Part shown: piece by piece, positions 22,710 through 34,729 of the stretch
Layout: each line of letters opens with the position of its first letter
Position numbering within the stretch: the first letter of the stretch is position 1
From: Zea mays
Lineage: Eukaryota; Streptophyta; Magnoliopsida; Poales; Poaceae
NCBI RefSeq assembly: GCF_902167145.1
Contig: NC_050101.1
Coordinates: 119,503,789-119,567,788 of the forward strand
Reading direction: 5' to 3'
DNA: 64,000 nucleotides
Position numbers and translations under genes: made by a program
Notes under the pieces: model-generated
Database searches by the model: none
Told to the model about the DNA's origin: nothing
Seen by the model: only the letters and a program-made list of their open reading frames with translations

Positions 22710-24018
22710 TGAAAGGGAATTAGGCTTACACCTAGTTCCTAAATAATTTTGGTGGTTGAATTGCCCAACACAAATCTTTGGACTAACTAGTTTGCTCTAG
22801 TGTATAAGTTATACAGGTGCCAAAGGTTCACACTTAGCCAATAAAAAGACCAAGTGTTGGGTTCAACAAAAGTGCAAAGGAGCAACCGAAGGCTTCTCTG
22901 GTCTGACGCACCGGACTGTCCGGTGTGCCACCGGACATGTCCGGTGCACCAGAGGACTCCGACTTCAAAGTCTTCGCTCTCGGGAATTTCCGGAGGCCAC
23001 TCCGCTATAATTCACCGGACTGTCCGGTGTGCACCGGACATGTCCGGTGCTCCAAGGAAGGGCGGCCTCCGGAACTCGCCAGCCTCGGGTTTTCACTTCA
23101 GCCGCTCCGCTATAATTCACCGGACTGTCCGGTGTGCACCGGACTGTCCGGTGCATCTGCGGAGCAACGGCTACTTCAGGCGCCAACGGCTACCTGCAGC
23201 GCATTTATTGCGCGCCAGCGCGCGCAGAGGTCAGGCACGCCCATGCTGGCGCACCGGACACCCTACAGTACATGTCCGGTGCGCCACCGGACATCAAGGC
23301 GGGCCCAGAAGTCAGAACTCCAACGGTCGATCCAACGGCTACTTGGTGACATGGCTGTCGCACCGGACATGTCCGGTGTGCACCGGACTGTCCGGTGCAC
23401 CATACGACAGACAACTCCACCAACAGTCAAGTTTGGTGGTTGGGGCTATAAATACCCCAACCACCCCACCATTCATTGCATCCAAGTTTTCCAGCTTCCA
23501 ACCACTATACAAGAGCTAGCATTCATTGCAAAGCACAATAAAAGAGAACAAATCCTCTCCCAACTCCATACAAAGCCCTAATGACTAGAGAGGGTGATTT
23601 GTAGTGTTCATTTGAGCTCTTGCGCTTGGATCGCTTCTTTTCTTTGGCTTTCTTTCTTGTGATCAAACACTCACTTGTAATTGAGGCAAGAGACACCAAT
23701 TGTGTGGTGGTCCTTGCGGGAAGTTTGATTCCCAAGTGATTTGAGAAGAGAAGCTCACTCGGTCCAAGGGACCGTTTGAGAGAGGGAAGGGTTGAAAGAG
23801 ACCCGGCCTTTGTGGCCTCCTCAACGGGGAGTAGGTTTGAGAGAACCGAACCTCGGTAAAACAAATCCGCGTGTCTCATTTCATTATTCGCTTGCGATTT
23901 GTTTTGTGCCCTCTCTCGCGGACTTGATTATATTTCTAACGCTAACCCGGCTTGTAGTTGTGATTGCTTTTGAGAATTTTAGTTTCGCCCTATTCACCCC
24001 CCCTCTAGGCGACTTTCA
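22710..24018 (+). repeat. 3' LTR of element B
   Basis: 1309 bp, from TGAAAGGG to GACTTTCA, followed by the GGCGC duplication. It carries the same palindrome cluster (about 22909-23397) and the TATA box in an inverted repeat (23435-23465) as the 5' LTR. Confidence 0.95.
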
Positions 24019-26591
24019 GGCGCCCTTTCACGGGATTGTCCTCGAAAAGCGCATCCTCCCCCTTGGGCAACTCGATTTGCCTGTCTGCTTCAGAACTCCC
24101 TCCAACTTACGCAGAGAAACCCTCACGTTCGAGGTGGTCGATTTCCGAGGGACCTAACATGCGGTGCTGGGGAGACCGTGCTACGCCAAGTTCATGGCCG
24201 TCCCCAACTACACGTACCTCAAGCTCAAAATGTCAGGCCCCAATGGGGTCATCACCGTCGGATCCACGTACCGACACGCGTATGAATGCGACGTGGAGTG
24301 CGTGGAGTACGCTGAGGCCCTCGCCGAGTCCGAGGCCCTCATCGCCGACCTAGAGTGCCTCTCCCAGGAGGTGCCCGATGCGAAGCGGCATGCCGACAAC
24401 TTCGAACCGACCGAGGCGGTTAAGTCCGTCCCCCTCGACCCCAGCAACGACGCCTGCAAGCAAGTCCGGATCGGCTCCGAGCTCGACCCCAAATAGGAAG
24501 CAGTGCTCGTCGACTTTCTCTGCGCGAATGCCGAAGTTTTTACGTGGAGCCCTTCGGACATGTCCGGCATACCGAGGGTTGTCGCCGAGCACTCACTGGA
24601 TATCTGAGCCGGTGCCCGACCCATGAAGCATCCTCTGCGCCGTTTCGACGAAGAAAAGCGTAGAGCCATAGGCGAGGAGATCCACAAGCTCATGGCTGCA
24701 GGGTTCATCAAAGAGGTATTCCATCCCGAATGGTTAGCCAACCCTGTGCTTGTGAAAAAGAAAGGTGGGAAATGGAGGATGTGCGTAGACTACACTGGTC
24801 TAAACAAGGCATGTCCAAAGGTTCCCTACCCTCTGCCTCGCATCGATCAAATTGTGGACTCAACTGCTGGGTGCGAAACCCTATCATTCCTCAACGCCTA
24901 TTCAGGTTATCACCAAATCAAGATGAAAGAGTCCGACCAGCTCGCGACTTCTTTCATCACACGTTTTGGCATGTACTGTTATACTACTATGCCATTTGGC
25001 TTGAGGAATGCAGTTGCAACATACCAAAAGTGCATGAACCACGTGTTCGGAGAGCACATCGGCCAAACGGTCGAGGCTTACGTCGATGACATCGTTGTCA
25101 AGACGAGGAAAGCCTCCGACCTCCTCTTCGACCTTGAAACGACATTCAAGTGTCTGAGAGTGAAGGGCGTGAAGCTCAATCCCGAGAAGTGTGTCTTCGG
25201 AGTCCCCCGAGGCATGCTTCTGGGGTTCATCGTCTCCGAGCGGGGCATCGAGGCCAACCCGGAGAAAATCGCGGCCATCACCAACATGGGTCCTATCAAA
25301 GATTTGAAAGGAGTACAAAGGGTCATGGGATGCTTGGCGGCTCTGAGCCGCTTCATCTCGCGCCTCGGCGAAAAAGGCCTACCCTTGTACCGCCTCTTAA
25401 GGAAGGCCGAGCGCTTCACTTGGACCCCTGAGGCCGAGGAAGCCCTCGGAAACTTAAAGGCGCTCCTTACAAACGCACCCATCTTGGTGCCCCCCGCTGC
25501 GGGAGAAGCCCTCTTGATCTACGTAGCCACAACCACTCAGGTGGTCAGCGCCGCGATCATAGTCAAGAGACGAGAAGAAGGGCATGCGCTGCTCGTCCAG
25601 AGGCCGGTCTACTTCATTAGTGAAGTGCTATCCAAGACCAAGACCCGCTACCCGCAAATTCAGAAGCTACTGTACGCAGTAATTTTGACGCGACGAAAGT
25701 TGCGACACTACTTCGAGTCTCATCCGGTGACTGTGGTGTCATCCTTCCCCCTTGGGGAGATCATCCAGTGCCGAGAGGCCTCGAGTAGGATAGCAAAGTG
25801 GGCAGTGGAGCTCATGGGCGAGACAATCTCGTTTGCTTCTTGGAAGGCCATAAAGTCCCAAGTCTTGGCGGACTTCGTGGCTGAATGGGTCGACACCGAA
25901 TTGCCAACAGCTCTGATCCAACCGGAACTTTGGACCATGTACTTCGATGGGTCGCTGATGAAGAGCAGGCCAACGGGAGCAGGTGCTGGCCTACTCTTCA
26001 TCTCACCCCTCGGGAAACATCTCCGCTACGTGTTGCGCCTCCATTTCTCGGCATCAAACAACGTGGCTGAGTACGAGGCTCTGGTTAATGGGTTGCGCAT
26101 CGCCATCGAGCTAGGGGTCCAGCGCCTCGACGCTCGTGGCGACTCGCAGCTTGTCATTGACCAAGTCATGAAGAACTCCCACTGCCGTGACTGGAAGATG
26201 GAGGCCTACTGCGACGAAGTTCGACGCCTAGAAGACAAGTTCTACGGGCTGGAGCTCAACCACATCGCTCGACGGTACAACAAGACTGCGGATGAGCTGG
26301 CGAAAATAGCCTCGGGACGGACAATGGTTCCCCCTGACGTCTTCTCCAGAGACATACATCAACCCTCCGTCAATATCGACGACACGCCCGAGCCCGAGGA
26401 GGCCTCGGCCTAGCCCGAGGAGGCCTCGACCCAGTCCGAGGTATCCTCGGCCGCCGAGGGTGAGGCCTTGTGCATCGAGGGAGAGCAGAATAGGGTTGCG
26501 CCAAACCAAAACTGGTAGACCCCATACCTGGAATATCTCCTCAGAAGAGAGCTACCCCTCGACAAGGCCGAAGCTCGGCGACTGGCGCGGC
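24019..26591 (+). pseudogene. pol: Host gypsy pol: end of protease, RT, RNase H
   Basis: Resumes the frame cut at 6682; the first new codons after the duplication read PFHGIV. RT is recognisable ([18 protein letters not shown], the catalytic [21 protein letters not shown]), followed by the gypsy RNase H linker ([19 protein letters not shown]) and a second RNase H (MYFDGSLM, then [19 protein letters not shown]), the dual arrangement typical of Tat elements. Premature stops are at 24155 (TAA), 24494 (TAG), 24605 (TGA), 26411 (TAG) and 26516 (TAG), again without any frameshift. The largest open piece is 24623-26413. Element C interrupts it in the linker before integrase. Confidence 0.9.
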
Positions 26592-27903
26592 TGAAAGGGA
26601 ATTAGGCTTACACCTAGTTCCTATATAATTTTGGTGGTTGAATTGCCCAACACAAATCTTTGGACTAACTAGTTTGTTCTAGTGTATAAGTTATACAGGT
26701 GTAAAAGGTTCACACTCAGCCAATAAAAAGACCAAGTTTTGGATTCAACAAAGGAGCAAAGGGGCAACCGAAGGCACCCCTGGTCTGGCGCACCGGACTA
26801 TCCGGTGTGCCACCGGACATGTCCGGTGCACCAGGGGGACTCAGACTCAAACTCGCCACCTTCGGGAATTTCCAGAGGCGACTCGGCTATAATTCACCGG
26901 ACTGTCCGGTGTACACCGGACAGTGTCCGGTGCGCCAAGGGAGGTCGGCCTCAGGAACTCGCCAGCTTCGGGAAACTCCAACGGCTAGTCCGCTATAATT
27001 CACCGGACTGTCCGGTGTGCACCGGACTGTCCGGTGCGACTCCGGAGCAACGGCTACCCCGCGCCAACGGCTACCTGCTGCGCAATAAATGCGCGCGCAG
27101 CGCGCGCAGATGGCAGGCGCGCCCATGCTAGCACACCGGACAGCAAACAGTACCTGTCCGGTGTGCACCGGACACCTAGGCGGGCCCACAAGTCAGATGC
27201 TCCAACGGTCAGAATCCAACGGCAGTGATGACGTGGCAGGGGGCACCGGACTGTCCGGTGTGCACCGGACTGTCCGGTGCGCCATCGAACAGACAGCCTC
27301 CCAACGACCACTTTTGGTGGTTGGGGCTATAAATACCCCAACCACCCCACCATTCATTGCATCCAAGTTTTCCCACTTCTCAACCACTTACAAGAGCTAG
27401 GCATTCAATTCTAGACACATACAAAGAGATCAAATCCTCTCCAATTCCACACAAGGCTTTAGTGATTAGCGAGAGAGATTTGCCGTGTTCTTTTGAGCTC
27501 TTGCGCTTGGATTGCTTCTTTTCTTTCTCACTTGTTCTTGTGATCAAAACTCCATTGTAATCAAGGCAAGAGGCACCAATTGTGTGGTGGCCCTTGCGGG
27601 GAAGTTTTGTTCCCGGCTTTGATTTGAGAAGAGAAGCTCACTCGGTCTGAGGGACTGTTTGAGAGAGGGAAGGGTTGAAAGAGACCCGGCCTTTGTGGCC
27701 TCCTCAACGGGGAGTAGGTTTGAAAGAACCGAACCTCGGTAAAACAAATCCGCGTGTCACACACTTCATTATTCGCTTGCGATTTGTTTTGCGCCCTCTC
27801 TCGCGGACTCGTTTATATTTCTAACGCTAACCCGGCTTGTAGTTGTGTTTATATTTGTAAATTTCAGTTTCGCCCTATTCACCCCCCCTCTAGGCGACTA
27901 TCA
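26592..27903 (+). repeat. 5' LTR of element C
   Basis: 1312 bp, TGAAAGGG to GACTATCA. Palindromes CACCGGAC..GTCCGGTG lie at about 26790-27275. It is similar to LTR B but is a distinct subtype, with several different spacer sequences. Confidence 0.95.
27316..27346 (+). promoter_or_regulatory. TATA box in the loop of an 11-bp inverted repeat (LTR C)
   Basis: GGTGGTTGGGG, C, TATAAATA (27328-27335), CCCCAACCACC. The 3' LTR has the same at 35454-35484. Confidence 0.85.
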
Positions 27904-27905
27904 AT

Positions 27906-27917
27906 TGGTATCAGAGC
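27906..27917 (+). other. Primer binding site of element C
   Basis: TGGTATCAGAGC, the standard initiator-tRNA-Met primer site of copia elements, two bases after the LTR. Confidence 0.88.
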
Positions 27918-27951
27918 CTGGTGCTTCATTAGAGCCTAACCGCTCGAAGTG

Positions 27952-30648
27952 ATGTCGGGAGATCACGCCAAGAAGGAGATGGAGACCGGCGAAAAGCCCA
28001 CTACAAGCCACGGGAGCACTTCATCGGAAGAGTCCCGCACCAAGAGGAAGGAGAAGAAGAAGGACTCCTCCAAACGGAAGGAGAAAAGGTCTTCCTCTTC
28101 TCACCACAAAGAGAAGAAGGAAAAATCTTCTTCCCACAAGCCGCATCGGAAAGGCGACAAGCACAAGAGGATGAGGAAGGTGGTCTACTACGAGACCGAC
28201 ACTTCATCAACATCGACCTCCGACTCCGATGCGCCCTCCGTCACTTCTAAGTGCCAAGAGCGCAAGAAGTATAGTAAGATCCCCCTACGCTACCCTCGCA
28301 TTTCCAAACATACACCTTTACTTTCCGTCCCATTAGGCAAACCACCAACTTTTGATGGTGAAGATTACGCTAGGTGGAGCGATTTAATGCGATTTCATCT
28401 AACCTCGCTCCACAAAAGTATATGGGATGTTGTTGAGTTTGGTGCACAGGTACCGTCCGTAGGGGATGAGAACTATGATGAGGATGAGGTGGCCCAAATC
28501 GAGCACTTCAACTCTCAAGCAACAACAATACTCCTCGCCTCTCTAAGTAGAGAGGAGTATAACGAAGTACAAGGGTTGAAGAGCGCCAAGGAGGTTTGGG
28601 ATGTGCTCAAAACCGCGCACGAGGGAGACGAGCTCACCAAGATCACCAAGCGGGAAACGATCGAGGGGGAGCTCGGTCGGTTCCGGCTTCGCAAAGGGGA
28701 GGAGCCACAACACATGTACAACCGGCTCAAGACCTTGGTGAATCAAGTGCGCAACCTCGGGAGCGTAAAGTGGGATGACCACGAGATGGTTAAGGTTATT
28801 CTAAGATCTCTTATTTTCCTTAACCCTACTCAAGTTCAATTAATTCGTGGTAATCCTAGATATACTAAAATGACCCCCGAGGAAGTTATCGGGAATTTTG
28901 TAAGTTTTGAGTGCATGATCGAAGGCTCGAGGAAGATCAACGAGCTTGATGATGCCACCACATCCGAAGCTCAACCCGTTGCATTCAAGGCAACGGAGGA
29001 AAAGAAGGAGGAGTCTACACCAAGTCGACAACCAATAGACGCCTCCAAGCTCGACAATGAGGAAATGGCGCTCGTCATCAAGAGCTTCCGCCAAATCCTC
29101 AAGCAAAGGAGGGGGAAGGATTACAAGTCCCGCTCCAAGAAGGTTTGCTACAAGTGTGGTAAGCCCGGTCATTTTATTGCTAAATGTCCTATATCTAGTG
29201 ACAGTGACCGAGGTGACGACAAGAAGGGGAGGCGAAAGGAGAAGAAGAGGTACTACAAGAAGAAGGGCGGTGATGCCCATGTTTGTCGGGAGTGGGACTC
29301 CGACGAAAGCTCAAGCGACTCCTCCGACGACGAGGACGCTGCCAACATCGCCGTCACCAAGGGACTCCTCTTCCCCAACGTCGGCCACAAGTGTCTCATG
29401 GCAAAGGACGGCAAAAAGAAGAAGGTTAAATCCAACTCCTCCACTAAATATGAGTCTTCTAGTGATGATAATGCTAGTGGTGAGGAAGATAATTTGCGTA
29501 CTCTTTTTGCCAACCTTAACATGGAACAAAAAGAGAAATTAAATGAACTAATTAGTGCCATCCATGAGAAGGATGATCTCTTGGACTCCCAAGAGGACTT
29601 CCTAATCAAGGAAAATAAAAAACATGTTAAGGTTAAAAATGCTTATGCTCTACAAGTTGAAAAATGTGAAAAATTGTCTAGTGAGCTAAGCACTTGCCGT
29701 GAGATGATTGACAACCTTAGAAATGAAAATGCTAGTTTAAATGCTAAGGTTGATTCTCATGTTTGTAATGTTTCAATTCCCAATCCTAGAGATAATAATG
29801 ATGATTTGCTTGCTAGGATTGAAGAATTAAACATATCTCTTGCTAGCCTTAGAGTAGAAAATGAAAAATTGATTACTAAGGCTAAGGAACTAGATGTTTG
29901 CAATGTTACAATTTCCGACCTTAGAACTAAAAATGATATGTTGCATGCTAAGGTTGTAGAATTAAAATCTTGCAAACCCTCTACATCTATTGTTGAGCAT
30001 GTATCTATTTGTACTAGATGTAGAAATGTCGATATTGATGCTATTCATGATCATATGGCTTTAATTAAACAACAAAATGATCATATAGCAAAACTAGATG
30101 CTAAAATTGCCGAGCACAACCTAGAGAATGAGAAATTTAAATTTGCTCGTAGCATGCTTTATAATGGGAGACGCCCTGTCATTAAGGATGGCATTGGCTA
30201 CCAAAGGGGAGACAATGTCAAACTTAGTGCCCCTCCTAAAAGATTGTCAAATTTTGTTAAGGGCAAGGCTCCCATGCCTCAGGATAACGAGGGTTACATT
30301 TTATACCCTGCCGGTTATCCCGAGGACAAGATTAGGAAAATTCATTCTAGGAAGTCTCACTCTGGCCCTAATCATGCTTTTATGTATAAGGGTGAGACAT
30401 CTAGTTCTAGGCAACCAACCCGTGCTAAGTTGCCTAAGAAGAAAATTCCTAATGCATCAAATGAACATAGCATTTCATTTAAGACTTTTGATGCATCCTA
30501 TGTTTTGACTAACAAATCCGGCAAGGTCGTTGCCAAGTTTGTTGGGGGCAAACACAAGGGGTCAAAGACTTGTGTTTGGGTACCCAAAGTTCTTGTTTCT
30601 AATGCCAAAGGACCCAAAACAGTTTGGGTACCTAAAGTCAAGAACTAA
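27952..30648 (+). CDS. gag: Sirevirus C Gag
   Basis: Intact 898-residue Gag starting at ATG 27952 (an in-frame GTG precedes it). Order of parts: Ser/Lys-rich N-terminus with KEKK repeats, copia gag domain (ITKRETIEGELGRFRLRKGE and neighbours), intact CCHC knuckle (CYKCGKPGHFIAKCP), acidic Ser/Asp block, long coiled coil, basic C-terminus ending WVPKVKN. It aligns along its whole length with the Gag of B, D and A. Of the elements in the window this is the best candidate for a functional Gag, since both frame and zinc residues are kept. Confidence 0.94.
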   Translation: MSGDHAKKEMETGEKPTTSHGSTSSEESRTKRKEKKKDSSKRKEKRSSSSHHKEKKEKSSSHKPHRKGDKHKRMRKVVYYETDTSSTSTSDSDAPSVTSKCQERKKYSKIPLRYPRISKHTPLLSVPLGKPPTFDGEDYARWSDLMRFHLTSLHKSIWDVVEFGAQVPSVGDENYDEDEVAQIEHFNSQATTILLASLSREEYNEVQGLKSAKEVWDVLKTAHEGDELTKITKRETIEGELGRFRLRKGEEPQHMYNRLKTLVNQVRNLGSVKWDDHEMVKVILRSLIFLNPTQVQLIRGNPRYTKMTPEEVIGNFVSFECMIEGSRKINELDDATTSEAQPVAFKATEEKKEESTPSRQPIDASKLDNEEMALVIKSFRQILKQRRGKDYKSRSKKVCYKCGKPGHFIAKCPISSDSDRGDDKKGRRKEKKRYYKKKGGDAHVCREWDSDESSSDSSDDEDAANIAVTKGLLFPNVGHKCLMAKDGKKKKVKSNSSTKYESSSDDNASGEEDNLRTLFANLNMEQKEKLNELISAIHEKDDLLDSQEDFLIKENKKHVKVKNAYALQVEKCEKLSSELSTCREMIDNLRNENASLNAKVDSHVCNVSIPNPRDNNDDLLARIEELNISLASLRVENEKLITKAKELDVCNVTISDLRTKNDMLHAKVVELKSCKPSTSIVEHVSICTRCRNVDIDAIHDHMALIKQQNDHIAKLDAKIAEHNLENEKFKFARSMLYNGRRPVIKDGIGYQRGDNVKLSAPPKRLSNFVKGKAPMPQDNEGYILYPAGYPEDKIRKIHSRKSHSGPNHAFMYKGETSSSRQPTRAKLPKKKIPNASNEHSISFKTFDASYVLTNKSGKVVAKFVGGKHKGSKTCVWVPKVLVSNAKGPKTVWVPKVKN

Positions 30649-30661
30649 ATTTGTTTTGTAG
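30649..30661 (+). promoter_or_regulatory. Candidate splice acceptor between gag and pol (C)
   Basis: TTTGTTTTGTAG follows the gag stop, and the pol frame opens at the next base (30662). Same arrangement as in A, B and D. Confidence 0.4.
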
Positions 30662-33600
30662 GTTTATGCATCCGGGGGCTCAAGTTGGATACTCGACAGC
30701 GGGTGCACAAACCACATGACCGGGGAGAAAAGAATGTTCTCCTCCTACGAGAAAAACCAAGATCCCCAACGAGCTATCACATTCGGGTATGGAAATCAAG
30801 GTTTGGTCAAAGGTCTTGGTAAAATTGCTATATCTTCTGACCATTCTATTTCCAATGTTTTTCTTGTAGATTCTTTAGATTACAATTTGCTTTCCATATC
30901 CCAATTATGTCAAATGGGCTACAACTGTTTATTCACTGATGTAGGTGTCACTGTCTTTAGAAGAAGTGATGATTCAATAGCATTTAAGGGAGTGTTAGAG
31001 GGTCAGCTATACTTGGTAGATTTTGATAGAGCTGAACTCGACACTTGCTTAATTGCTAAGACTAACATGGGTTGGCTCTGGCACCGCCAACTAGCCCATG
31101 TTGGGATGAAGAATCTTCACAAGCTTCTAAAGGGAGAACACATTTTAGGATTAACAAATGTTCATTTTGAGAAAGACAGGATTTGTAGCGCATGCCAGGC
31201 AGGGAAGCAAGTTGGAGCCCATCATCCACACAAGAACATCATGACGACCGACAGGCCGCTTGAGCTCCTACACATGGATCTATTCGGCCCGATTGCTTAC
31301 ATAAGCATCGGCGGGAGTAAGTACTGTCTAGTTATTGTGGATGATTATTCTCGCTTCACTTGGGTATTCTTTTTACAGGAAAAATCTCAAACCCAAGAGG
31401 CCTTAAAGGGATTCTTGAGACGGGCTCAAAATGAGTTCGGCTTAAGGATCAAGAAAATAAGAAGCGACAACGGGACGGAGTTCAAGAACTCTCAAGTTGA
31501 AGGCTTTCTTGAGGAGGAGGGTATCAAGCATGAGTTCTCTTCTCCCTACACCCCTCAACAAAATGGTGTAGTGGAGAGGAAGAATCGAACTCTATTGGAC
31601 ATGGCAAGAACCATGCTTGATGAGTACAAGACACCGGACCGGTTTTGGGCCGAAGCGGTCAACACCGCCTGCTACGCCATCAACCGGTTATATCTTCACC
31701 GAATCCTCAAGAAGACATCCTATGAACTCCTAACCGGTAAAAAGCCCAACATTTCATACTTTAGAGTTTTTGGTAGCAAATGCTTTATTCTTGTTAAAAG
31801 AGGTAGAAAATCAAAATTTGCTCCTAAAACTGTAGAAGGCTTTTTACTTGGTTATGATTCAAACACAAGGGCATATAGGGTCTTTAACAAGTCCACTGGA
31901 CTAGTTGAAGTCTCATGTGACGTTGTGTTTGATGAAACTAACGGCTCTCAAGTAGAGCAAGTTGATCTTGATGAGATAGGTGAAGAACAGGCTCCATGCA
32001 CAGCGCTAAGGAACATGTCCATTGGGGATGTGTGTCCTAAGGAATCCGAAGAGCCTCCAAGAGCACAAGATCAACCGTCCTCCTCCACACAAGCATCTCC
32101 ACCAACTCAAAATGAGGATGAGGCTCAAGTTGATGAAGGACAAAATCAAGAAGATGAGCCACCTCAAGATAATGGCAATGATCAAGGGGGAGATGCAAAT
32201 GATCAAGAAAAGGAGAATGAGGAAGAACCAAGACCGCCACACCCAAGAGTCCACCAAGCAATCCAACGAGATCACCCCGTCAACACCATCCTCGGCGACA
32301 TTCATAAGGGGGTAACCACTCGATCTCGTGTTGCACATTTTTGTGAACATTACTCTTTTGTTTCCTCTATTGAGCCACACAGGGTAGAGGAAGCACTTCA
32401 AGATTCGGATTGGGTGATGGCGATGCAAGAGGAGCTCAACAACTTCACTAGGAATGAGGTATGGCATTTAGTTCCACGTCCTAACCAAAATGTTGTAGGA
32501 ACCAAATGGGTCTTCCGCAACAAGCAAGTTGAGCATGGTGTGGTGACAAGGAACAAAGCACGACTTGTGGCCAAGGGATACTCCCAAGTCGAAGGTTTGG
32601 ATTTCGGTGAAACCTATGCACCCGTAGCCAGGCTTGAGTCAATTCGCATATTATTGGCCTATGCTACTTACCATGGCTTTAAGCTTTATCAAATGGACGT
32701 GAAAAGTGCTTTCCTCAATGGACCGATCAAGGAAGAGGTCTATGTTGAGCAACCTCCCGGCTTTGAAGATAGTGAGTATCCTAACCATGTTTATAGGCTC
32801 TCTAAGGCGCTTTATGGGCTCAAGCAAGCCCCAAGAGCATGGTATGAATGCCTAAGAGATTTCCTTACTGCTAATGGCTTCAAAGTCGGCAAGGCCGATC
32901 CTACTTTGTTCACTAAAACTCTTGACAATGATTTGTTCGTATGCCAAATTTATGTTGATGATATTATATTTGGGTCTACTAACGAATCTACATGTGAAGA
33001 ATTTAGTAGGATCATGACACAGAAATTTGAGATGTCTATGATGGGGGAGTTGAAGTATTTTCTAGGATTTCAAGTGAAGCAACTCCAAGAGGGCACCTTC
33101 ATTAGCCAAACGAAGTACACTCAAGACATTCTAACCAAGTTTGGAATGAAGGATGCCAAGCCCATCAAGACACCCATGGGAACCAATGGGCATCTCGACC
33201 TCGACACGGGAGGTAAGTCCGTGGATCAAAAGGTATACCGGTCGATGATAGGATCATTACTCTATTTATGTGCATCTCGACCGGACATTATGCTTTCCGT
33301 TTGCATGTGTGCAAGATTCCAATCCGACCCTAAGGAATCCCACCTTACGGCCGTAAAACGAATCTTGAGATATTTGGCTTATACTCCAAGTTTGGGCTTT
33401 GGTACCCTCGGGGATCCACTTTTGATTTGATTGGTTATTCGGATGCCGATTGGGCGGGGTGTAAGATTAATAGGAAGAGCACATCGGGGACTTGCCAGTT
33501 CTTGGGAAGATCCTTGGTGTCATGGGCTTCAAAGAAGCAAAATTCGGTCGCTCTTTCCACCACCGAAGCCGAGTACATTGCCGCAGGTCATTGTTGCGCG

Positions 33601-33906
33601 CAATTGCTTTGGATGAGGCAAACCCTGCGGGACTACGGTTACAAATTAACCAAAGTCCCTTTGCTATGTGATAATGAGAGTGCAATCAAAATGGCCGACA
33701 ATCCCGTCGAGCATAGTCGCACTAAGCACATAGCCATTCGGTATCATTTTCTTAGGGATCACCAACAAAAGGGAGATATCGAGATTTCTTACATTAATAC
33801 TAAAGATCAATTAGCCGATATCTTTACCAAGCCACTTGATGAACAATCTTTTACCAAACTTAGGCATGAGCTCAATATTCTTGATTCTAGAAATTTCTTT
33901 TGCTAG
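30662..33906 (+). pseudogene. pol: Sirevirus C pol, single-base deletion before RNase H
   Basis: Full copia polyprotein in the +1 frame relative to gag: protease (DSGCTNHM), zinc-binding integrase N-terminus, integrase core (DLFGP, SDNGTEF, ERKNRTL), acidic linker, RT (YVDDIIFGS intact at about 32953) and RNase H. One base is missing near 33386-33388 (YTP followed by SLGFG, where B and D read YTPKFGLW). The first frame therefore ends at 33430 and RNase H (YSDADWAG, HCCAQLLW) is read from 33427 to 33906 in the next frame. About 900 residues are continuous; only RNase H is lost. If the shift is a sequencing error, this element would have complete open frames. Confidence 0.93.
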
Positions 33907-34729
33907 CTTGCACACATAGCTCATAAATATACCTTTGATCATGTCTCTTTCATATGCTATGACTAATGTGTTTTCAAGTCTATTTCAAACCAAGTCATAG
34001 GTGTATTGAAAGGGAATTGGAGTCTTCGGCGAAGACAACAAGGCTTCCACTCCGTAACTCATCCTTCGCCGTCGCTCCAAGCCACTCTCCATCTTTGGGG
34101 GAGAGAGCAAAAGGACTTCATCTTTGGTATAATCTTAACTCATTTGTTTATGACCAAAGGGGAAGAAATTACTACAAGGGCTCTAATGATTCCGTTTTTG
34201 GCGATTCATGCCAAAGGGGGAGAAAGTATGAGCCCAAAGCAAAAGGACCGCACCACCACCAATTTCAAAAACTTAGTTTTTCAAAGAGTATTTTCAATTG
34301 GTATCCTATTACGTTCAAGAAGGGGGAGAAAGTAGTATTTCAAAAATGATATATCAAAACCCTCTTGAACACTAAGAGGTGGATCTCATTTAGGGGGAGT
34401 TTTGTTGAGTCAAAGGAAAAGCATTTGAAACAGGGGGAGAAAATTTCAAATCTTGAAAATGCTTTGCAAACTCTTATTCATTTGCCTTTGACTATTTGCA
34501 AAAGATCTTTGAAATGGATTTACAAAAGAATTTGCAAAAACAAAACATGTGGTGCAAGCGTGGTCCAAAATGTTAAAAATGAAGAAACAATCCATGCATA
34601 TCTTGTAAAGTACTTATATTGGCTCAATTCCAAGCAACCTTTGCACTCATATTATGCAAACTAGTTCAATTATGCACTTCTATATTTGCTTTGGTTTGTG
34701 TTGGCATCAATCACCAAAAAGGGGGAGAT
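33907..34729 (+). other. 3' untranslated region of C
   Basis: No coding sequence recognised. Repeated GGGGGAG tracts near 34098, 34215, 34322, 34395 and 34433, then the polypurine tract AAAAAGGGGGAGA (34716-34728) beside the LTR. Confidence 0.85.

Larger units (their letters stand above)
6683..24018 (+). mobile_element. Sirevirus-type Ty1/copia element B
   Basis: Complete copia element flanked by a perfect 5-bp duplication GGCGC (6678-6682 and 24019-24023). LTRs are 1304 bp (5', after removing an inserted 7.9 kb element) and 1309 bp (3'). By hand I count about 8 substitutions and two small indels between them. It contains an open gag and a pol with one frameshift. The LARD-like element at 7609-15510 separates its promoter from its genes. 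Confidence 0.95.

Noticed and set aside
22381..22746. Possible env-like ORF after pol in B
   Set aside because: It runs into the LTR, is not conserved in frame in C and D, and has no signal peptide or clear membrane segment.
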